64,000 nt of DNA from Georgenia satyanarayanai (GCF_023715365.1 NZ_JAMBNZ010000011.1:1-64000), one strand, 5' to 3'. Shown: positions 1 to 8,157, numbered from the stretch's first letter. Program-made: numbers and translations. The notes: generated by a model from the sequence alone, not told the origin.

Positions 1-13
1 GCCCCCACCTCCC

Positions 14-116
14 GCCGACAGCCGGATTCTCCGGCACACCGGCCCCCCTCCCGCCGACAGCCGGATTCCTCCGGCGCACCGGTCCCCCTCTCCCGCCGAC
101 AGCCGGATTCCTCCGC
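14..116. repeat. Three tandem copies of palindromic repeat family A
   Basis: Three copies of GCCGACAGCCGGATT(C)CTCC begin at 14, 53 and 95 (spacing 39 and 42 bp), separated by C-rich linkers with CACCGG. The middle copy can fold on itself as GCCGGA-TTCC-TCCGGC. The same core recurs in the opposite orientation after the next gene (1177 and 1236), five times in the 3044-3237 gap, and as a full palindrome at 36971. The stretch before the gene at 211 holds nothing else recognisable. Confidence 0.85.
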
Positions 117-210
117 GCCGGTGCTCCACACGTCTCGCCGGCGCGAGCGCTGTCCCCTGTGTCCCGGCACGGGCCGCTCTCACCGGCATCGGCGCCCGCA
201 TCGTCGGACC

Positions 211-1140
211 ATGAAGCTCATCACCGAACCCTTCACGCTCCGCGGAGCCGCCCGGCACGGCCTCGACACCTATGCACTCACCGAGCTCTGCCGCGCCGGT
301 GAACTCATCCGTCCTCATCAGGGCGTCTACATTCCGGTGGACCTGGCTGACAACCTCGACGCACGCATCGCGGCCACCGCTCTCGTGCTGCCGCGAGGCG
401 CCGCAGTGGCACGTGAGTCGGCGGCCTGGATCCTCGGACTGGACGTGCGACCGCCTGAACGGTGGCGGGCGCCACCGCTTCTCGAGTGTCTGGTTCCCCT
501 CGGCGCCGTGCGCCCGGACCGCCCGGGGATCAACGCCTTCATCAGCGACCTCCCGCCGGAGGACATCGCCATGGTGAGTGGGCTCCCTGTCACCACGCCG
601 ACCCGCACGGGAATGGACCTCGCCCGCTACCGGCCGCGCTTCATCGGCCTGGGGTCTGTCGACGCCCTCACCCATGCCGGGTTGACGACGATCGACGAGC
701 TCGCGGCGGCTGCCGAGCGGCTGAACGGAAGGCGCTTCATCCGTCGCGCACGTGATGTCATCGATCTCTGTGAGCCCGCTGCCGAGTCACCTCCCGAGTC
801 CTGGTGCCGGCTGCGCCTCATCGAGGCGGGGCTGCCTCGCCCGGTGGTCCAGATCAGCCTCACCGATGAGCACGGCCGGGAGGTTTACCGCCTCGACATG
901 GGGATCCTCAAGGAACGGGTCGGTATCGAGTACGACGGCAGGGAGCACCATCTCCGGACCGTTGCCCAAGAGCGGCATGACGAGAGGCGTCGACGCGACA
1001 TCCACGACCGCTTCCGGTGGACCGCACTGGCCACGACCTCGCGAGACATTCTGGGCCGCGAGCCGCTGCTCGAGCATGCGGTCATGGAGCTTCTCGGCAT
1101 CTCGCTGGAGGTGCGGAGAAGGCGCTGGGAGCACGAGTAG
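211..1140 (+). CDS. AbiEi-like wHTH / DUF559 (Vsr-fold) protein
   Basis: A 309-residue protein if ATG 211 is used. An earlier GTG at 121 adds 30 low-complexity Arg/His-rich residues that overlap the repeats, so ATG 211 is preferred. The N-terminal part (about 1-90) resembles the winged-helix domain of AbiEi-type antitoxins. The C-terminal 110 residues resemble DUF559/Vsr-type endonuclease folds: D229 in YRLDMG, then IEYDGREHH with E240 and D242, the usual PD-(D/E)XK-like spacing. No AbiEii nucleotidyltransferase toxin lies next to it, so an antitoxin role is doubtful. Family function is not established; DNA binding or cleavage is inference. Palindromic repeats lie on both sides in opposite orientation, the downstream pair starting 17 nt after the stop. 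A related gene at 12717 also sits between palindromes. Confidence 0.72.
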   Translation: MKLITEPFTLRGAARHGLDTYALTELCRAGELIRPHQGVYIPVDLADNLDARIAATALVLPRGAAVARESAAWILGLDVRPPERWRAPPLLECLVPLGAVRPDRPGINAFISDLPPEDIAMVSGLPVTTPTRTGMDLARYRPRFIGLGSVDALTHAGLTTIDELAAAAERLNGRRFIRRARDVIDLCEPAAESPPESWCRLRLIEAGLPRPVVQISLTDEHGREVYRLDMGILKERVGIEYDGREHHLRTVAQERHDERRRRDIHDRFRWTALATTSRDILGREPLLEHAVMELLGISLEVRRRRWEHE

Positions 1141-1157
1141 CCGATCCAGCGATGGGG

Positions 1158-1255
1158 GTCGAGCCGGACAGGCTGCGGAGGAATCCGGCTCTCGACGCAC
1201 GATGGAACGCGGGCCGAGAGCGCGGCACCCGCTGTGGAGGAATCCGGCTCTCGGC
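1158..1255. repeat. Two family-A hairpins after the DUF559 gene
   Basis: Two imperfect inverted repeats follow the stop codon. Unit 1 has arms GTCGAGCCGGA (1158-1168) and TCCGGCTCTCGAC (1184-1196). Unit 2 has arms GCCGAGAGC (1213-1221) and GCTCTCGGC (1247-1255). Each right arm carries GGAGGAATCCGGCTCTCG, the reverse complement of the copies before the gene with a one-base change. Another left-arm-like piece (GTCGAGAGCC) lies near 1279. The T:A pair of unit 1 is a C:G pair in unit 2, so pairing is kept. Placement fits a terminator-like or REP-like element; nothing else is seen in 1141-1352. Confidence 0.75.
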
Positions 1256-1352
1256 GCACGAGGAGAAGGCAAGGCGCTGGTCGAGAGCCGGGCAGGGAAG
1301 GCGAGGGGGACGTCACTGGGAGCTCGCCCGCCCGTGGGGTGACAATGGTCGG

Positions 1353-3014
1353 ATGCCTGATGGCCCGCTCATCGTCCAGTCCGACAAGACCCTCCTCCTC
1401 GAGGTCGACCACCCGCGCGCCCGGGACGCCCGCCGCGCGATCGCCCCCTTCGCGGAGCTCGAGCGCGCCCCGGAGCACATCCACACCTACCGGCTCACGC
1501 CTCTGGGGCTGTGGAACGCGCGCGCCGCAGGACACGACGCCGAGCAGGTGGTGAGCGCGCTCATCGACTTCTCGCGCTACCCCGTCCCGCACTCCCTGCT
1601 CGTCGACGTCGCCGAGACGATGGACCGCTACGGGCGCCTGCGTCTGGTCGCCCACCCGGCCCACGGGCTGGTCCTGGAAAGCACGGACAACGCCGTGCTC
1701 GAGGAGGTGCTGCGGTCGAGGAAGATGGCCGGCCTCGTGGGTGAGCGGCTCGACCCGAGCACCGTCGTCGTCCACGCGAGCGAGCGCGGCCAGGTCAAGC
1801 AGGTGCTCGTCAAGCTCGGCTGGCCGGCGGAGGACCTCGCCGGGTACGTCGACGGCGAGGCGCACCCGATCGCCCTCGAGCAGGACGGCTGGGCGTTGCG
1901 GCCCTACCAGGAGGAGGCCGTCGACACGTTCTGGCACGGCGGCTCCGGCGTCGTCGTCCTCCCCTGCGGGGCGGGCAAGACCCTCGTCGGCGCGGGGGCG
2001 ATGGCCCGCTCTGCGACGACGACGCTCATCCTCGTCACCAACACCGTCTCGGCCCGCCAGTGGCGCGACGAGCTGCTGCGCCGCACGACCCTCACCGAGG
2101 ACGAGATCGGTGAGTACTCCGGGGCGCGCAAGGAGGTGCGACCGGTGACGATCGCGACCTACCAGGTGCTGACGACGAAGCGAAAGGGCCTCTACCCGCA
2201 CCTCGAGCTGCTCGACGCCCGCGACTGGGGCCTCATCCTCTACGACGAGGTCCACCTGCTTCCGGCGCCGATCTTCCGGATGACGGCGGACCTGCAGGCG
2301 CGCCGCCGGCTCGGGCTCACCGCCACGCTCGTGCGCGAGGACGGCCGGGAGGACGAGGTCTTCTCGCTCATCGGCCCCAAGCGCTACGACGCGCCGTGGA
2401 AGGACATCGAGGCGCAGGGCTACATCGCGCCCGCCGAGTGCACCGAGGTGCGCCTGACCCTCCCGGACGGCGAGCGGATGGTCTACGCGACCGCCGAGGC
2501 GGAGGACCGGTACCGGCTCGCCGCGACGGCCGGTGGCAAGGAGCGCGTCGTGGAGGACGTCGTGCGCCGGCACCCCGGGGAACAGGTCCTCGTCATCGGG
2601 CAGTACCTCGACCAGCTCGAGGACCTCTCCGCGCGGCTGGACGCCCCCGTCATCACCGGCGCGACGAGCGTGACCCAGCGCGAGCAGCTCTTCGGGCAGT
2701 TCCGCGCCGGTGAGCTGCCGGTACTCGTGGTGTCGAAGGTCGCGAACTTCTCCATCGACCTGCCCGAGGCCTCGGTCGCGGTGCAGGTGTCCGGGTCTTT
2801 CGGCTCCCGGCAGGAGGAGGCGCAGCGGCTCGGCCGGCTGCTGCGGCCCAAGGCCGACGGCAAGACCGCGCACTTCTACACGGTCGTCACCCGCGACACC
2901 GTCGACCAGGAGTTCGCCGCCCACCGGCAGCGTTTCCTCGCCGAGCAGGGCTACTCCTACCGAATCGTCGACGCCGAAGACCTCAGCGACCGGGCTCTGC
3001 CCGCCGACGGCTGA
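1353..3014 (+). CDS. XPB/Ssl2-type DNA repair helicase
   Basis: A 553-residue superfamily 2 helicase of the bacterial XPB family, which unwinds DNA 3' to 5' with ATP and is thought to act in nucleotide excision repair. The start MPDGPLIVQSDKTLLLEV matches the usual actinobacterial N-terminus, so the upstream in-frame extension is dropped. The N-terminal domain (1-190) carries the damage-recognition-like region typical of the family. Walker A is LPCGAGKTL (near 205), the DEVH box is LYDEVHLLP (near 300), motif III is LTATLVREDG and motif VI is QRLGRLLRPK (near 490). It is transcribed alone and faces the oxidoreductase gene across an array of repeats. No nuclease partner such as Bax1 is adjacent. 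Confidence 0.93.
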   Translation: MPDGPLIVQSDKTLLLEVDHPRARDARRAIAPFAELERAPEHIHTYRLTPLGLWNARAAGHDAEQVVSALIDFSRYPVPHSLLVDVAETMDRYGRLRLVAHPAHGLVLESTDNAVLEEVLRSRKMAGLVGERLDPSTVVVHASERGQVKQVLVKLGWPAEDLAGYVDGEAHPIALEQDGWALRPYQEEAVDTFWHGGSGVVVLPCGAGKTLVGAGAMARSATTTLILVTNTVSARQWRDELLRRTTLTEDEIGEYSGARKEVRPVTIATYQVLTTKRKGLYPHLELLDARDWGLILYDEVHLLPAPIFRMTADLQARRRLGLTATLVREDGREDEVFSLIGPKRYDAPWKDIEAQGYIAPAECTEVRLTLPDGERMVYATAEAEDRYRLAATAGGKERVVEDVVRRHPGEQVLVIGQYLDQLEDLSARLDAPVITGATSVTQREQLFGQFRAGELPVLVVSKVANFSIDLPEASVAVQVSGSFGSRQEEAQRLGRLLRPKADGKTAHFYTVVTRDTVDQEFAAHRQRFLAEQGYSYRIVDAEDLSDRALPADG

Positions 3015-3043
3015 TCCCTCGCCAGACGGCCGGCCGGCTGCCC

Positions 3044-3237
3044 GAGGAATCCGGCTGTCGGCGGGGGTGAGGTGAGGCCCCCGGTACCCGAGGAATCCGG
3101 CTGTCGGCGGGGGTGAGGAACCCGGTACCGGAGGAATCCGGCTGTCGGCGGGGGTGAGGTGAGGCCCCCGGTACCGGAGGAATCCGGCTGTCGGCGGGGG
3201 TGAGGCCCCCGGTACCCGAGGAATCCGGCTGTCGGCG
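3044..3237. repeat. Array of five family-A repeats in a convergent gap
   Basis: GAGGAATCCGGCTGTCGGCG occurs five times in the same orientation, starting at 3044, 3090, 3131, 3177 and 3218. The spacing alternates 46, 41, 46, 41 bp, so an 87-bp higher-order unit is duplicated. Spacers are GGGGGTGAG(GTGAG)GCCCCCGGTACC-like and can form short GGGGG/CCCCC stems; copies are joined through GGTACC. The array fills the gap between the convergent helicase and oxidoreductase genes and may end transcription from both sides. Spacers are near identical, which excludes CRISPR. Confidence 0.9.
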
Positions 3238-3248
3238 GAGCGGGCCGG

Positions 3249-4226
3249 TCAGGCGTAGGCGAGCTGGGTGATGCGCTCGAGGGTCGCCGCGGTGCGGCGG
3301 GTGAGCGCGGCGTCCTCGGGGTCCGGCGTGCCGGTGCGCACGCGCTCGGCGAAGCGCGCGACCTCCGTGCCGTACTGGTCCCCCTCGACCTCGACGACGG
3401 CGGTCTCCTCACCGTCGCGCTCGACGACGATCCGCGCCCGCCCCTCCCGCTGGTCCGCCCGGAACACGTCCGGCAGGTGGATCGTGCCCGCGCTGCCGAT
3501 GAGGCGTGCCTCAGCGCGGAAGGCCGCGTCGAAGGAGCAGTGGAGGTTCGCCGTCACCGTCCCGTACCGCGCCGCGACCGAGACCCGGGTGGCCGCGCCG
3601 CCCGGCTCCTCGACCTGCGCGACCACGCCGAGGTCGTCCGGCTCGGCACCGGTGAGCCAGCCGAGCAGGTCCACCGGGTAGCAGCCGATGTCGTTGTGGG
3701 CGCCGCCGCCCAGGTCGCGGCGCAGCCGGATGTCGAGCGGCTCGGTGCGCGCCTGGACGAAGTGGAAGGAGGACTCGACGGTGACGAGCTCGCCGATCTC
3801 CCCGCCGTCAAGCATCTCGCGCACCCGCTGCAGCTGGGGGTGGTAGCGGTACATGAAGGCCTCGGCGACCTGGACGCCGGCCTGCCGGGCCGCCGCCTCG
3901 ACGGCGTCGAGCTCGGCCACACCCTGGACGATCGGCTTCTCGCACAGCACGTGCTTGCCGGCCTCGACGGCGGCGATGGTCCACCGCGCGTGCTCGGTGT
4001 TGGGCAGCGGCACGTAGACGGCGTTGACCTGGGGGTCGGCGAGGAGCTCCTCGTGGCTCGCGTAGTGCCGGGCGATGTCGAGCCGCTGCGCGTAGTCCTG
4101 CGCGCGGCCGCTGGCCGAGCTCACCGCCACGACATCACCGGCACCGGCTCGCCGGATGGCCGGGATCACGGCCTTCTCCGCGATCCGCGCCGCACCGAGC
4201 ACGCCCCACCGCACCACGTCCACCAT
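3249..4226 (-). CDS. Gfo/Idh/MocA family oxidoreductase
   Basis: A 325-residue NAD(P)-dependent dehydrogenase of the Gfo/Idh/MocA family. The N-terminal Rossmann fold opens with WGVLGAARIAEKAVIPAI; the conserved EKP motif is CEKPIVQG (near 97), where the lysine is catalytic in the family, and the C-terminal substrate half carries GGGAHNDIGCYPVD with the conserved Asp and Cys/Tyr positions. Such enzymes oxidise or reduce sugars, inositols or related polyols; the substrate cannot be read from the sequence. It starts at ATG 4226 (MVDVVRWGVLG), diverging across about 90 bp from the Nudix-like regulator, which may control it. An alternative upstream extension overlaps the regulator and is low complexity. 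Confidence 0.88.
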   Translation of the reverse strand: MVDVVRWGVLGAARIAEKAVIPAIRRAGAGDVVAVSSASGRAQDYAQRLDIARHYASHEELLADPQVNAVYVPLPNTEHARWTIAAVEAGKHVLCEKPIVQGVAELDAVEAAARQAGVQVAEAFMYRYHPQLQRVREMLDGGEIGELVTVESSFHFVQARTEPLDIRLRRDLGGGAHNDIGCYPVDLLGWLTGAEPDDLGVVAQVEEPGGAATRVSVAARYGTVTANLHCSFDAAFRAEARLIGSAGTIHLPDVFRADQREGRARIVVERDGEETAVVEVEGDQYGTEVARFAERVRTGTPDPEDAALTRRTAATLERITQLAYA

Positions 4227-4317
4227 CGAGCTCCTCCTCCTTGTCACGGGCTGCGGCCAGGCTAGCGCGACGCACCGACGGGCCCGCCCGACCGCCGTCG
4301 TCGTCCCGCAACCGGGC

Positions 4318-5235
4318 ATGATGGGGCCCGACATGACGACGACGGGAGGCCAGGTGGACGAGGAGCGCGTGAGCGCCGAGCTCGTCGCCGTCATCACCGC
4401 GGTGCAGAACGACGTCCCGCTCGTCCTCACCACGGCCGACGGCCGGCTCCTGCCCTCGGGCCCGCTCCAGCCCGGCGGCGGGTCCATGCAGGCCGGCATG
4501 CGCTCCTGGGTCACCCGCCAGACCGGCTACGAGCTCGGCTACGTCGAGCAGCTCTACACCTACGCCGACCGCAGCCGCGGACCCAGTCCCGTCCTGGAGA
4601 TCTCCTACCTCGGCCTCACCACCGTCTCCGCGGTGACGCCGGGCTGGCGCAGCTGGCTCGAGTACTTCCCCTGGGAGGACCAGCGGGCCGGCGACGGCGT
4701 GGTCGAGGCGGTCCTCGCCCCCGCCCTGGAGCGGTGGGCCACGACGACGGCGGACGACGACCTGGCCCAGCGGCGCCGTCTGCGCACCGCGGTGACCTTC
4801 GGGCTCGAGGACCATCCGTGGCTGCCCGAGCTGGCCCTCCAGCGCTACGAGCTCCTCTACGAGGCGCACCTCGTCCCCGAGTCGGGGGGCGCCGGCGCCC
4901 CCGGTCTGCCGATGCAGCGTGATCACCGCCGGATCCTCGCGACCGGCATCAGCCGCCTGCGGGCCAAGATCCAGTACCGGCCGGTCGTCTTCGAGATGCT
5001 CCCCGAGAGCTTCACCCTCGGTCGGCTGCAGACGACGGTCGAGGCGGTGGCCGGGCAGCCGCTCCACAAGCAGAACTTCCGGCGGCTCGTCGAGCAGCAG
5101 GAGCTCGTCGAGGAGACGGGCGAGCTAGACACGTCCACCGGTGGCCGTCCGGCCAAGCTCGTCCGCTTCCGGCGCGCCGTCCTCGACGAGCGCGAGGCTG
5201 TGGGGACCAAGCTGCCCATCGCCCGGCCCCGGTAG
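4318..5235 (+). CDS. Nudix-like NAD-type transcriptional regulator (NrtR/NadQ-like)
   Basis: A protein of about 305 residues (ATG 4318; ATG 4321 or 4333 are close alternatives). The N-terminal domain aligns by pattern with the ligand domain of Nudix-related NAD regulators (GYVEQLYTYADR, then LEISYLGL), but the catalytic REUxEExGU part of the Nudix box is replaced by SWVTRQTG, so it should bind rather than hydrolyse a nucleotide. The C-terminal part (ESFTLGRLQTTVEA, QPLHKQNFRRLVEQ, GGRPAKLVRF) is the winged helix seen in NrtR/COG4111 proteins. Known members repress NAD metabolism genes in response to NAD-related ligands. No NAD synthesis gene is adjacent; the divergent oxidoreductase is the closest candidate target. 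Confidence 0.75.
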   Translation: MMGPDMTTTGGQVDEERVSAELVAVITAVQNDVPLVLTTADGRLLPSGPLQPGGGSMQAGMRSWVTRQTGYELGYVEQLYTYADRSRGPSPVLEISYLGLTTVSAVTPGWRSWLEYFPWEDQRAGDGVVEAVLAPALERWATTTADDDLAQRRRLRTAVTFGLEDHPWLPELALQRYELLYEAHLVPESGGAGAPGLPMQRDHRRILATGISRLRAKIQYRPVVFEMLPESFTLGRLQTTVEAVAGQPLHKQNFRRLVEQQELVEETGELDTSTGGRPAKLVRFRRAVLDEREAVGTKLPIARPR

Positions 5236-5275
5236 GCGCATTGCGCTGCACCGACGGGGAGGCGAAGATCGCAGG

Positions 5276-7294
5276 GTGAGCCAGACCTCCCCGCGGCGCC
5301 TGCGCGCCGTCCTCGTCGCCCCCCTCCTCGTCCTGCTCGGGCTCCTCGCCGGGCCGGCGGCCGCGGAGCCGCCGCTCTACCTCCAGGACCAGGTCACCGA
5401 CGAGGCCGGCGTGCTCGACGGCGGGCAGGCCTCGGACATCGAGGACGCGGTCAGCGAGCTCCAGGAGGAGCGCGACGTCGACCTCTTCGTCGTCTACGTC
5501 GACACCTTCGACGGCATGGATCGCGAGGCCTGGGCACGGGAGACGATCAGCACCTCCGACCTCGGCACCGACGACGTCCTCCTCGCCGTCGCCGTCGAGG
5601 ACCGCAACTACTGCCTGTGCGGGGACACCACGACGATCTCCGAGCAGGGTCTGCAGGCCGTCAGCACCCAGCACGTCGAGCCGGAGCTGCGGCAGGACAA
5701 CTGGGGCCAGGCGGCCGTCGCCGCCGCCGAGGGCCTGCGCGAGTGGGACGGCAGCGGCGCGGGGGCGCCCGGAGCGGGGAGCAGCAGCAGCGGCGGGATC
5801 GGCTTCGGGACCATCTTCGTCATCGGCCTGCTCGTCATCGCGGCCATCTCGCTCTTCTCCTGGGTGCGCGGGCGGGGCAGGCAGGGCGCGGCCCCGCGCG
5901 GGCCTCGCGGCCAGGAGCTGCCCGCCGACCACCCGCTGCGGCTACCCACCGAGGAGCTCAGCAAGCGGGCCGGCTCCGCGCTCGTCGCCGTCGACGACGC
6001 CATCCGGTCCTCGGAGGAGGAGCTCGGCTTCGCGCGCGCCCAGTTCGGGCTGCAGGCCACCGACCGCTTCAGCAATGCTCTCGCCGAGGCGAGGGCGAAG
6101 GCCGCCCGGGCCTTCCAGGTGCGCCAGCTCCTGGACGACGACCAGCCCGAGACGGAGCCCCAGGCCCGCACGATGATGGCCGAGATCCTCACCCTGTGCG
6201 ACGACGTCGCCACCACTCTCCACGAGCAGGCCTCCCACTTCGCCGAGCTGCGCGACATGCAGTCCCGGGCGCCGCAGGTGCTCGGGGAGATGGAGATCCG
6301 CGCCGGGGAGGTCGAGGGCCGGCTGCCCACCGCACGTGTCGTCCTCGACGGGCTCGCCGCTCGCTACCCCGCCTCCGCCCTCACCTCGATCTCCCAGAAC
6401 CCGCAGCACGCGACCGGCCTCCTCGCGGGGGCGCGGGAAGCCATCGCCGAAGGACGGCGGCACGTCGAGGCCGATGACCGGGCGGCGGCCGTCGCCGCTG
6501 CCTACACCGCGCAGGAGGCGATCGGCCAGGCCGCGACCCTTCTCGACGCCGTGGACCGCGCCGGGGACGACCTCGCCCAGGCGGGGCAGCGGCTCGATGC
6601 CGCCCTCGCCTCCATCGGCTCCGACATCCGGGACGCCGCGCGCCTCGCGCCGGACGACGCCGTCGTCGCGCCCCGCGTCGCGGAGGCGCGCGCCGCGATC
6701 GAGCAGGGAACCCGCGCCCGCCAGGGCGGGGACCCGCTCGCCGCCCTCGAGCGGCTCAGCGCCGCCGAGGACGCCCTCGACGCCGCACTCGCGCCCTCCC
6801 GCCAGCTCGACGAGCGCCGCGAGCGCGCCCGCACCCAGCTCACGCACCGGCTCGACGCCCTCAACGCCCGCATCGGCGCGGTCTCCGACTTCATCCGCAC
6901 CCGCCGCGGCGCCGTCGGCAGCGAGGCCCGCACCCGGCTGTCGGAGGCCACCCGGCTCGCCGAGCAGGCCGCCGCCCTCGCCGGCAGCGACCCCGAGCGC
7001 GCCCTCCTGCTCGTGCAGCAGGCCGAGCAGCGCATCGCGGCCGCCCAGCAGCTCGCCGAGCGGGACATCAACTCCTTCGGCGGCTTCGGTGGCGGATTCG
7101 GAGGCGGCTACGGCGGCCAGCGCGGCGGCGTCGACGTCGGTTCTCTCATCCTCGGCGGCATCCTCCTCGGCGGCGGCAACCGCCACAGCGGCTGGGGCGG
7201 CGGCGGCTTCGGCGGAGGCGGCGGTTTCGGCGGGGGCGGAGGCGGCTTCGGCGGAGGCGGAGGCGGCTTCGGCGGGGGCGGCGGACGCTTCTGA
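5276..7294 (+). CDS. TPM-domain membrane protein with coiled coil and Gly-rich tail
   Basis: A 672-residue envelope protein. GTG 5276 follows a GGGGAGG ribosome site and begins a clear signal peptide (APLLVLLGLLAGPAAAEPP). A TPM domain (about 35-150; QVTDEAGVLDG, DDVLLAVAVEDRNYCL) follows, then a Ser/Gly linker, a transmembrane helix (GTIFVIGLLVIAAISLFSW), a long Ala/Glu/Arg-rich helical region (about 220-590) and a tail of GGFGGG repeats. TPM domains are found in proteins linked to photosystem repair in plants and to envelope functions in bacteria; the helical part looks like a scaffold. It sits 66 bp before the PspA gene, a pairing that suggests a membrane-stress role. No enzymatic activity is claimed. 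Confidence 0.82.
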   Translation: MSQTSPRRLRAVLVAPLLVLLGLLAGPAAAEPPLYLQDQVTDEAGVLDGGQASDIEDAVSELQEERDVDLFVVYVDTFDGMDREAWARETISTSDLGTDDVLLAVAVEDRNYCLCGDTTTISEQGLQAVSTQHVEPELRQDNWGQAAVAAAEGLREWDGSGAGAPGAGSSSSGGIGFGTIFVIGLLVIAAISLFSWVRGRGRQGAAPRGPRGQELPADHPLRLPTEELSKRAGSALVAVDDAIRSSEEELGFARAQFGLQATDRFSNALAEARAKAARAFQVRQLLDDDQPETEPQARTMMAEILTLCDDVATTLHEQASHFAELRDMQSRAPQVLGEMEIRAGEVEGRLPTARVVLDGLAARYPASALTSISQNPQHATGLLAGAREAIAEGRRHVEADDRAAAVAAAYTAQEAIGQAATLLDAVDRAGDDLAQAGQRLDAALASIGSDIRDAARLAPDDAVVAPRVAEARAAIEQGTRARQGGDPLAALERLSAAEDALDAALAPSRQLDERRERARTQLTHRLDALNARIGAVSDFIRTRRGAVGSEARTRLSEATRLAEQAAALAGSDPERALLLVQQAEQRIAAAQQLAERDINSFGGFGGGFGGGYGGQRGGVDVGSLILGGILLGGGNRHSGWGGGGFGGGGGFGGGGGGFGGGGGGFGGGGGRF

Positions 7295-7360
7295 GAACCC
7301 GCGCCCAACTCGGGCACTTTTGCAAGAATCCATCTGGACCACACGACGAAGGGCAGCACC

Positions 7361-8098
7361 ATGACCGAGAAGCAGAGCATTCTGGGGCGTATCGCCCAGC
7401 TGACGCGGGCGAACCTCAACGCGCTCATCGACCGCGCGGAGGACCCGCAGAAGATGCTCGACCAGCTCGTGCGCGACTTCACGAACTCGATCGTGGAGGC
7501 CGAGGAGGCGGTGGCGGTGACGATCGGCAACCTGCGCCTCGCCGAGCAGGACCACTCCGCGGACCTCGAGGAGGCCCGCGACTGGGGCAACAAGGCCCTC
7601 GCCGCGTCGAACAAGGCCGACGAGATGCGCGGAGCGGGCAACGCCGCCGAGGCGCAGCGCTTCGACGACCTCGCGAAGATCGCCATCACCAAGCAGATCG
7701 CCGCCGAGCAGGAGGCCCGTGACGCCGAGCCGATGATCGCCTCGCAGAACGAGGTGGTCGACAAGCTCAAGACCGGCCTCACCCAGATGCGCACCAAGCT
7801 CGAGGAGCTGAAGTCCAAGCGCGACCAGCTCGTCGCCCGCGCCAAGACCGCCGAGGCCCAGGGCAAGGTCCAGAGCGCGATCTCCTCCATCAACGTCCTG
7901 GACCCCACGACGGAGATCTCCCGCTTCGAGGAGCAGGTCCGCAAGGAGGAGGCCCGCGTCGCCGGCCGCGCCGAGATCAACGCCGGCTCCCTCGAGTCGC
8001 AGTTCGCCGAGCTCGAGGACTACGGCACCAAGAGCGAGGTCGAGCTGCGCCTCGCCGCCCTCAAGCAGGGCAAGACGCCGGGCCAGATCGAGGCCTGA
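7361..8098 (+). CDS. pspA: PspA/IM30 (Vipp1) family membrane-stress protein
   Basis: A 245-residue all-helical protein of the PspA/IM30 family. It begins MTEKQSILGRIAQLTRANLN with the amphipathic helix that binds stressed membranes, followed by the diagnostic NALIDRAEDPQKMLDQLVRD segment and a long heptad-rich coiled coil ending in ELRLAALKQGKTPG. Family members assemble ESCRT-III-like rods and rings on damaged membranes; actinobacterial versions respond to envelope stress. It follows the TPM-domain gene in the same direction and is closed by a strong hairpin at 8115, so the two may form one unit. No PspBC or Rv2743c-like partners are next to it. Confidence 0.9.
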   Translation: MTEKQSILGRIAQLTRANLNALIDRAEDPQKMLDQLVRDFTNSIVEAEEAVAVTIGNLRLAEQDHSADLEEARDWGNKALAASNKADEMRGAGNAAEAQRFDDLAKIAITKQIAAEQEARDAEPMIASQNEVVDKLKTGLTQMRTKLEELKSKRDQLVARAKTAEAQGKVQSAISSINVLDPTTEISRFEEQVRKEEARVAGRAEINAGSLESQFAELEDYGTKSEVELRLAALKQGKTPGQIEA

Positions 8099-8114
8099 GC
8101 CACCAGCCGTCCCA

Positions 8115-8157
8115 CCGTGTGGGGTTCGGGTCGGTGACCGACCCGGGCCCCGCACGG
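8115..8157 (+). terminator. Strong hairpin after pspA
   Basis: CCGTGTGGGG and CGGGTCGGT pair with CCGACCCG and CCCCGCACGG around a GA loop, giving a stem of about 20 bp broken by a small mismatch. There is no long T tract, as is common in high-GC genomes. It lies 17 nt after the pspA stop. Confidence 0.75.

Noticed and set aside
121-210. Earlier GTG start adding 30 residues to the first DUF559 protein
   Set aside because: The added residues are Arg/His-rich and the DNA directly follows the repeats; ATG 211 opens the conserved N-terminal domain.
211-1140. Type IV AbiE toxin-antitoxin pair
   Set aside because: Only an AbiEi-like N-terminal fold is present and it is joined to a DUF559 domain. 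No AbiEii nucleotidyltransferase gene lies beside it or beside the gene at 12717.
885-2924. Long open frame antisense to the XPB helicase, and similar ones antisense to other genes (for example 5942-8818, 35847-38972 and 55485-57947)
   Set aside because: In DNA this GC-rich, the frame opposite a real gene often stays open. Products are low-complexity (repeated Arg, Ala, Asp, Val, Leu runs) with no recognisable domain, and each overlaps a clear gene.
3044-3237. CRISPR-like array
   Set aside because: Repeats are regular, but the spacers are also near identical, only five units exist and no cas gene is in the window.
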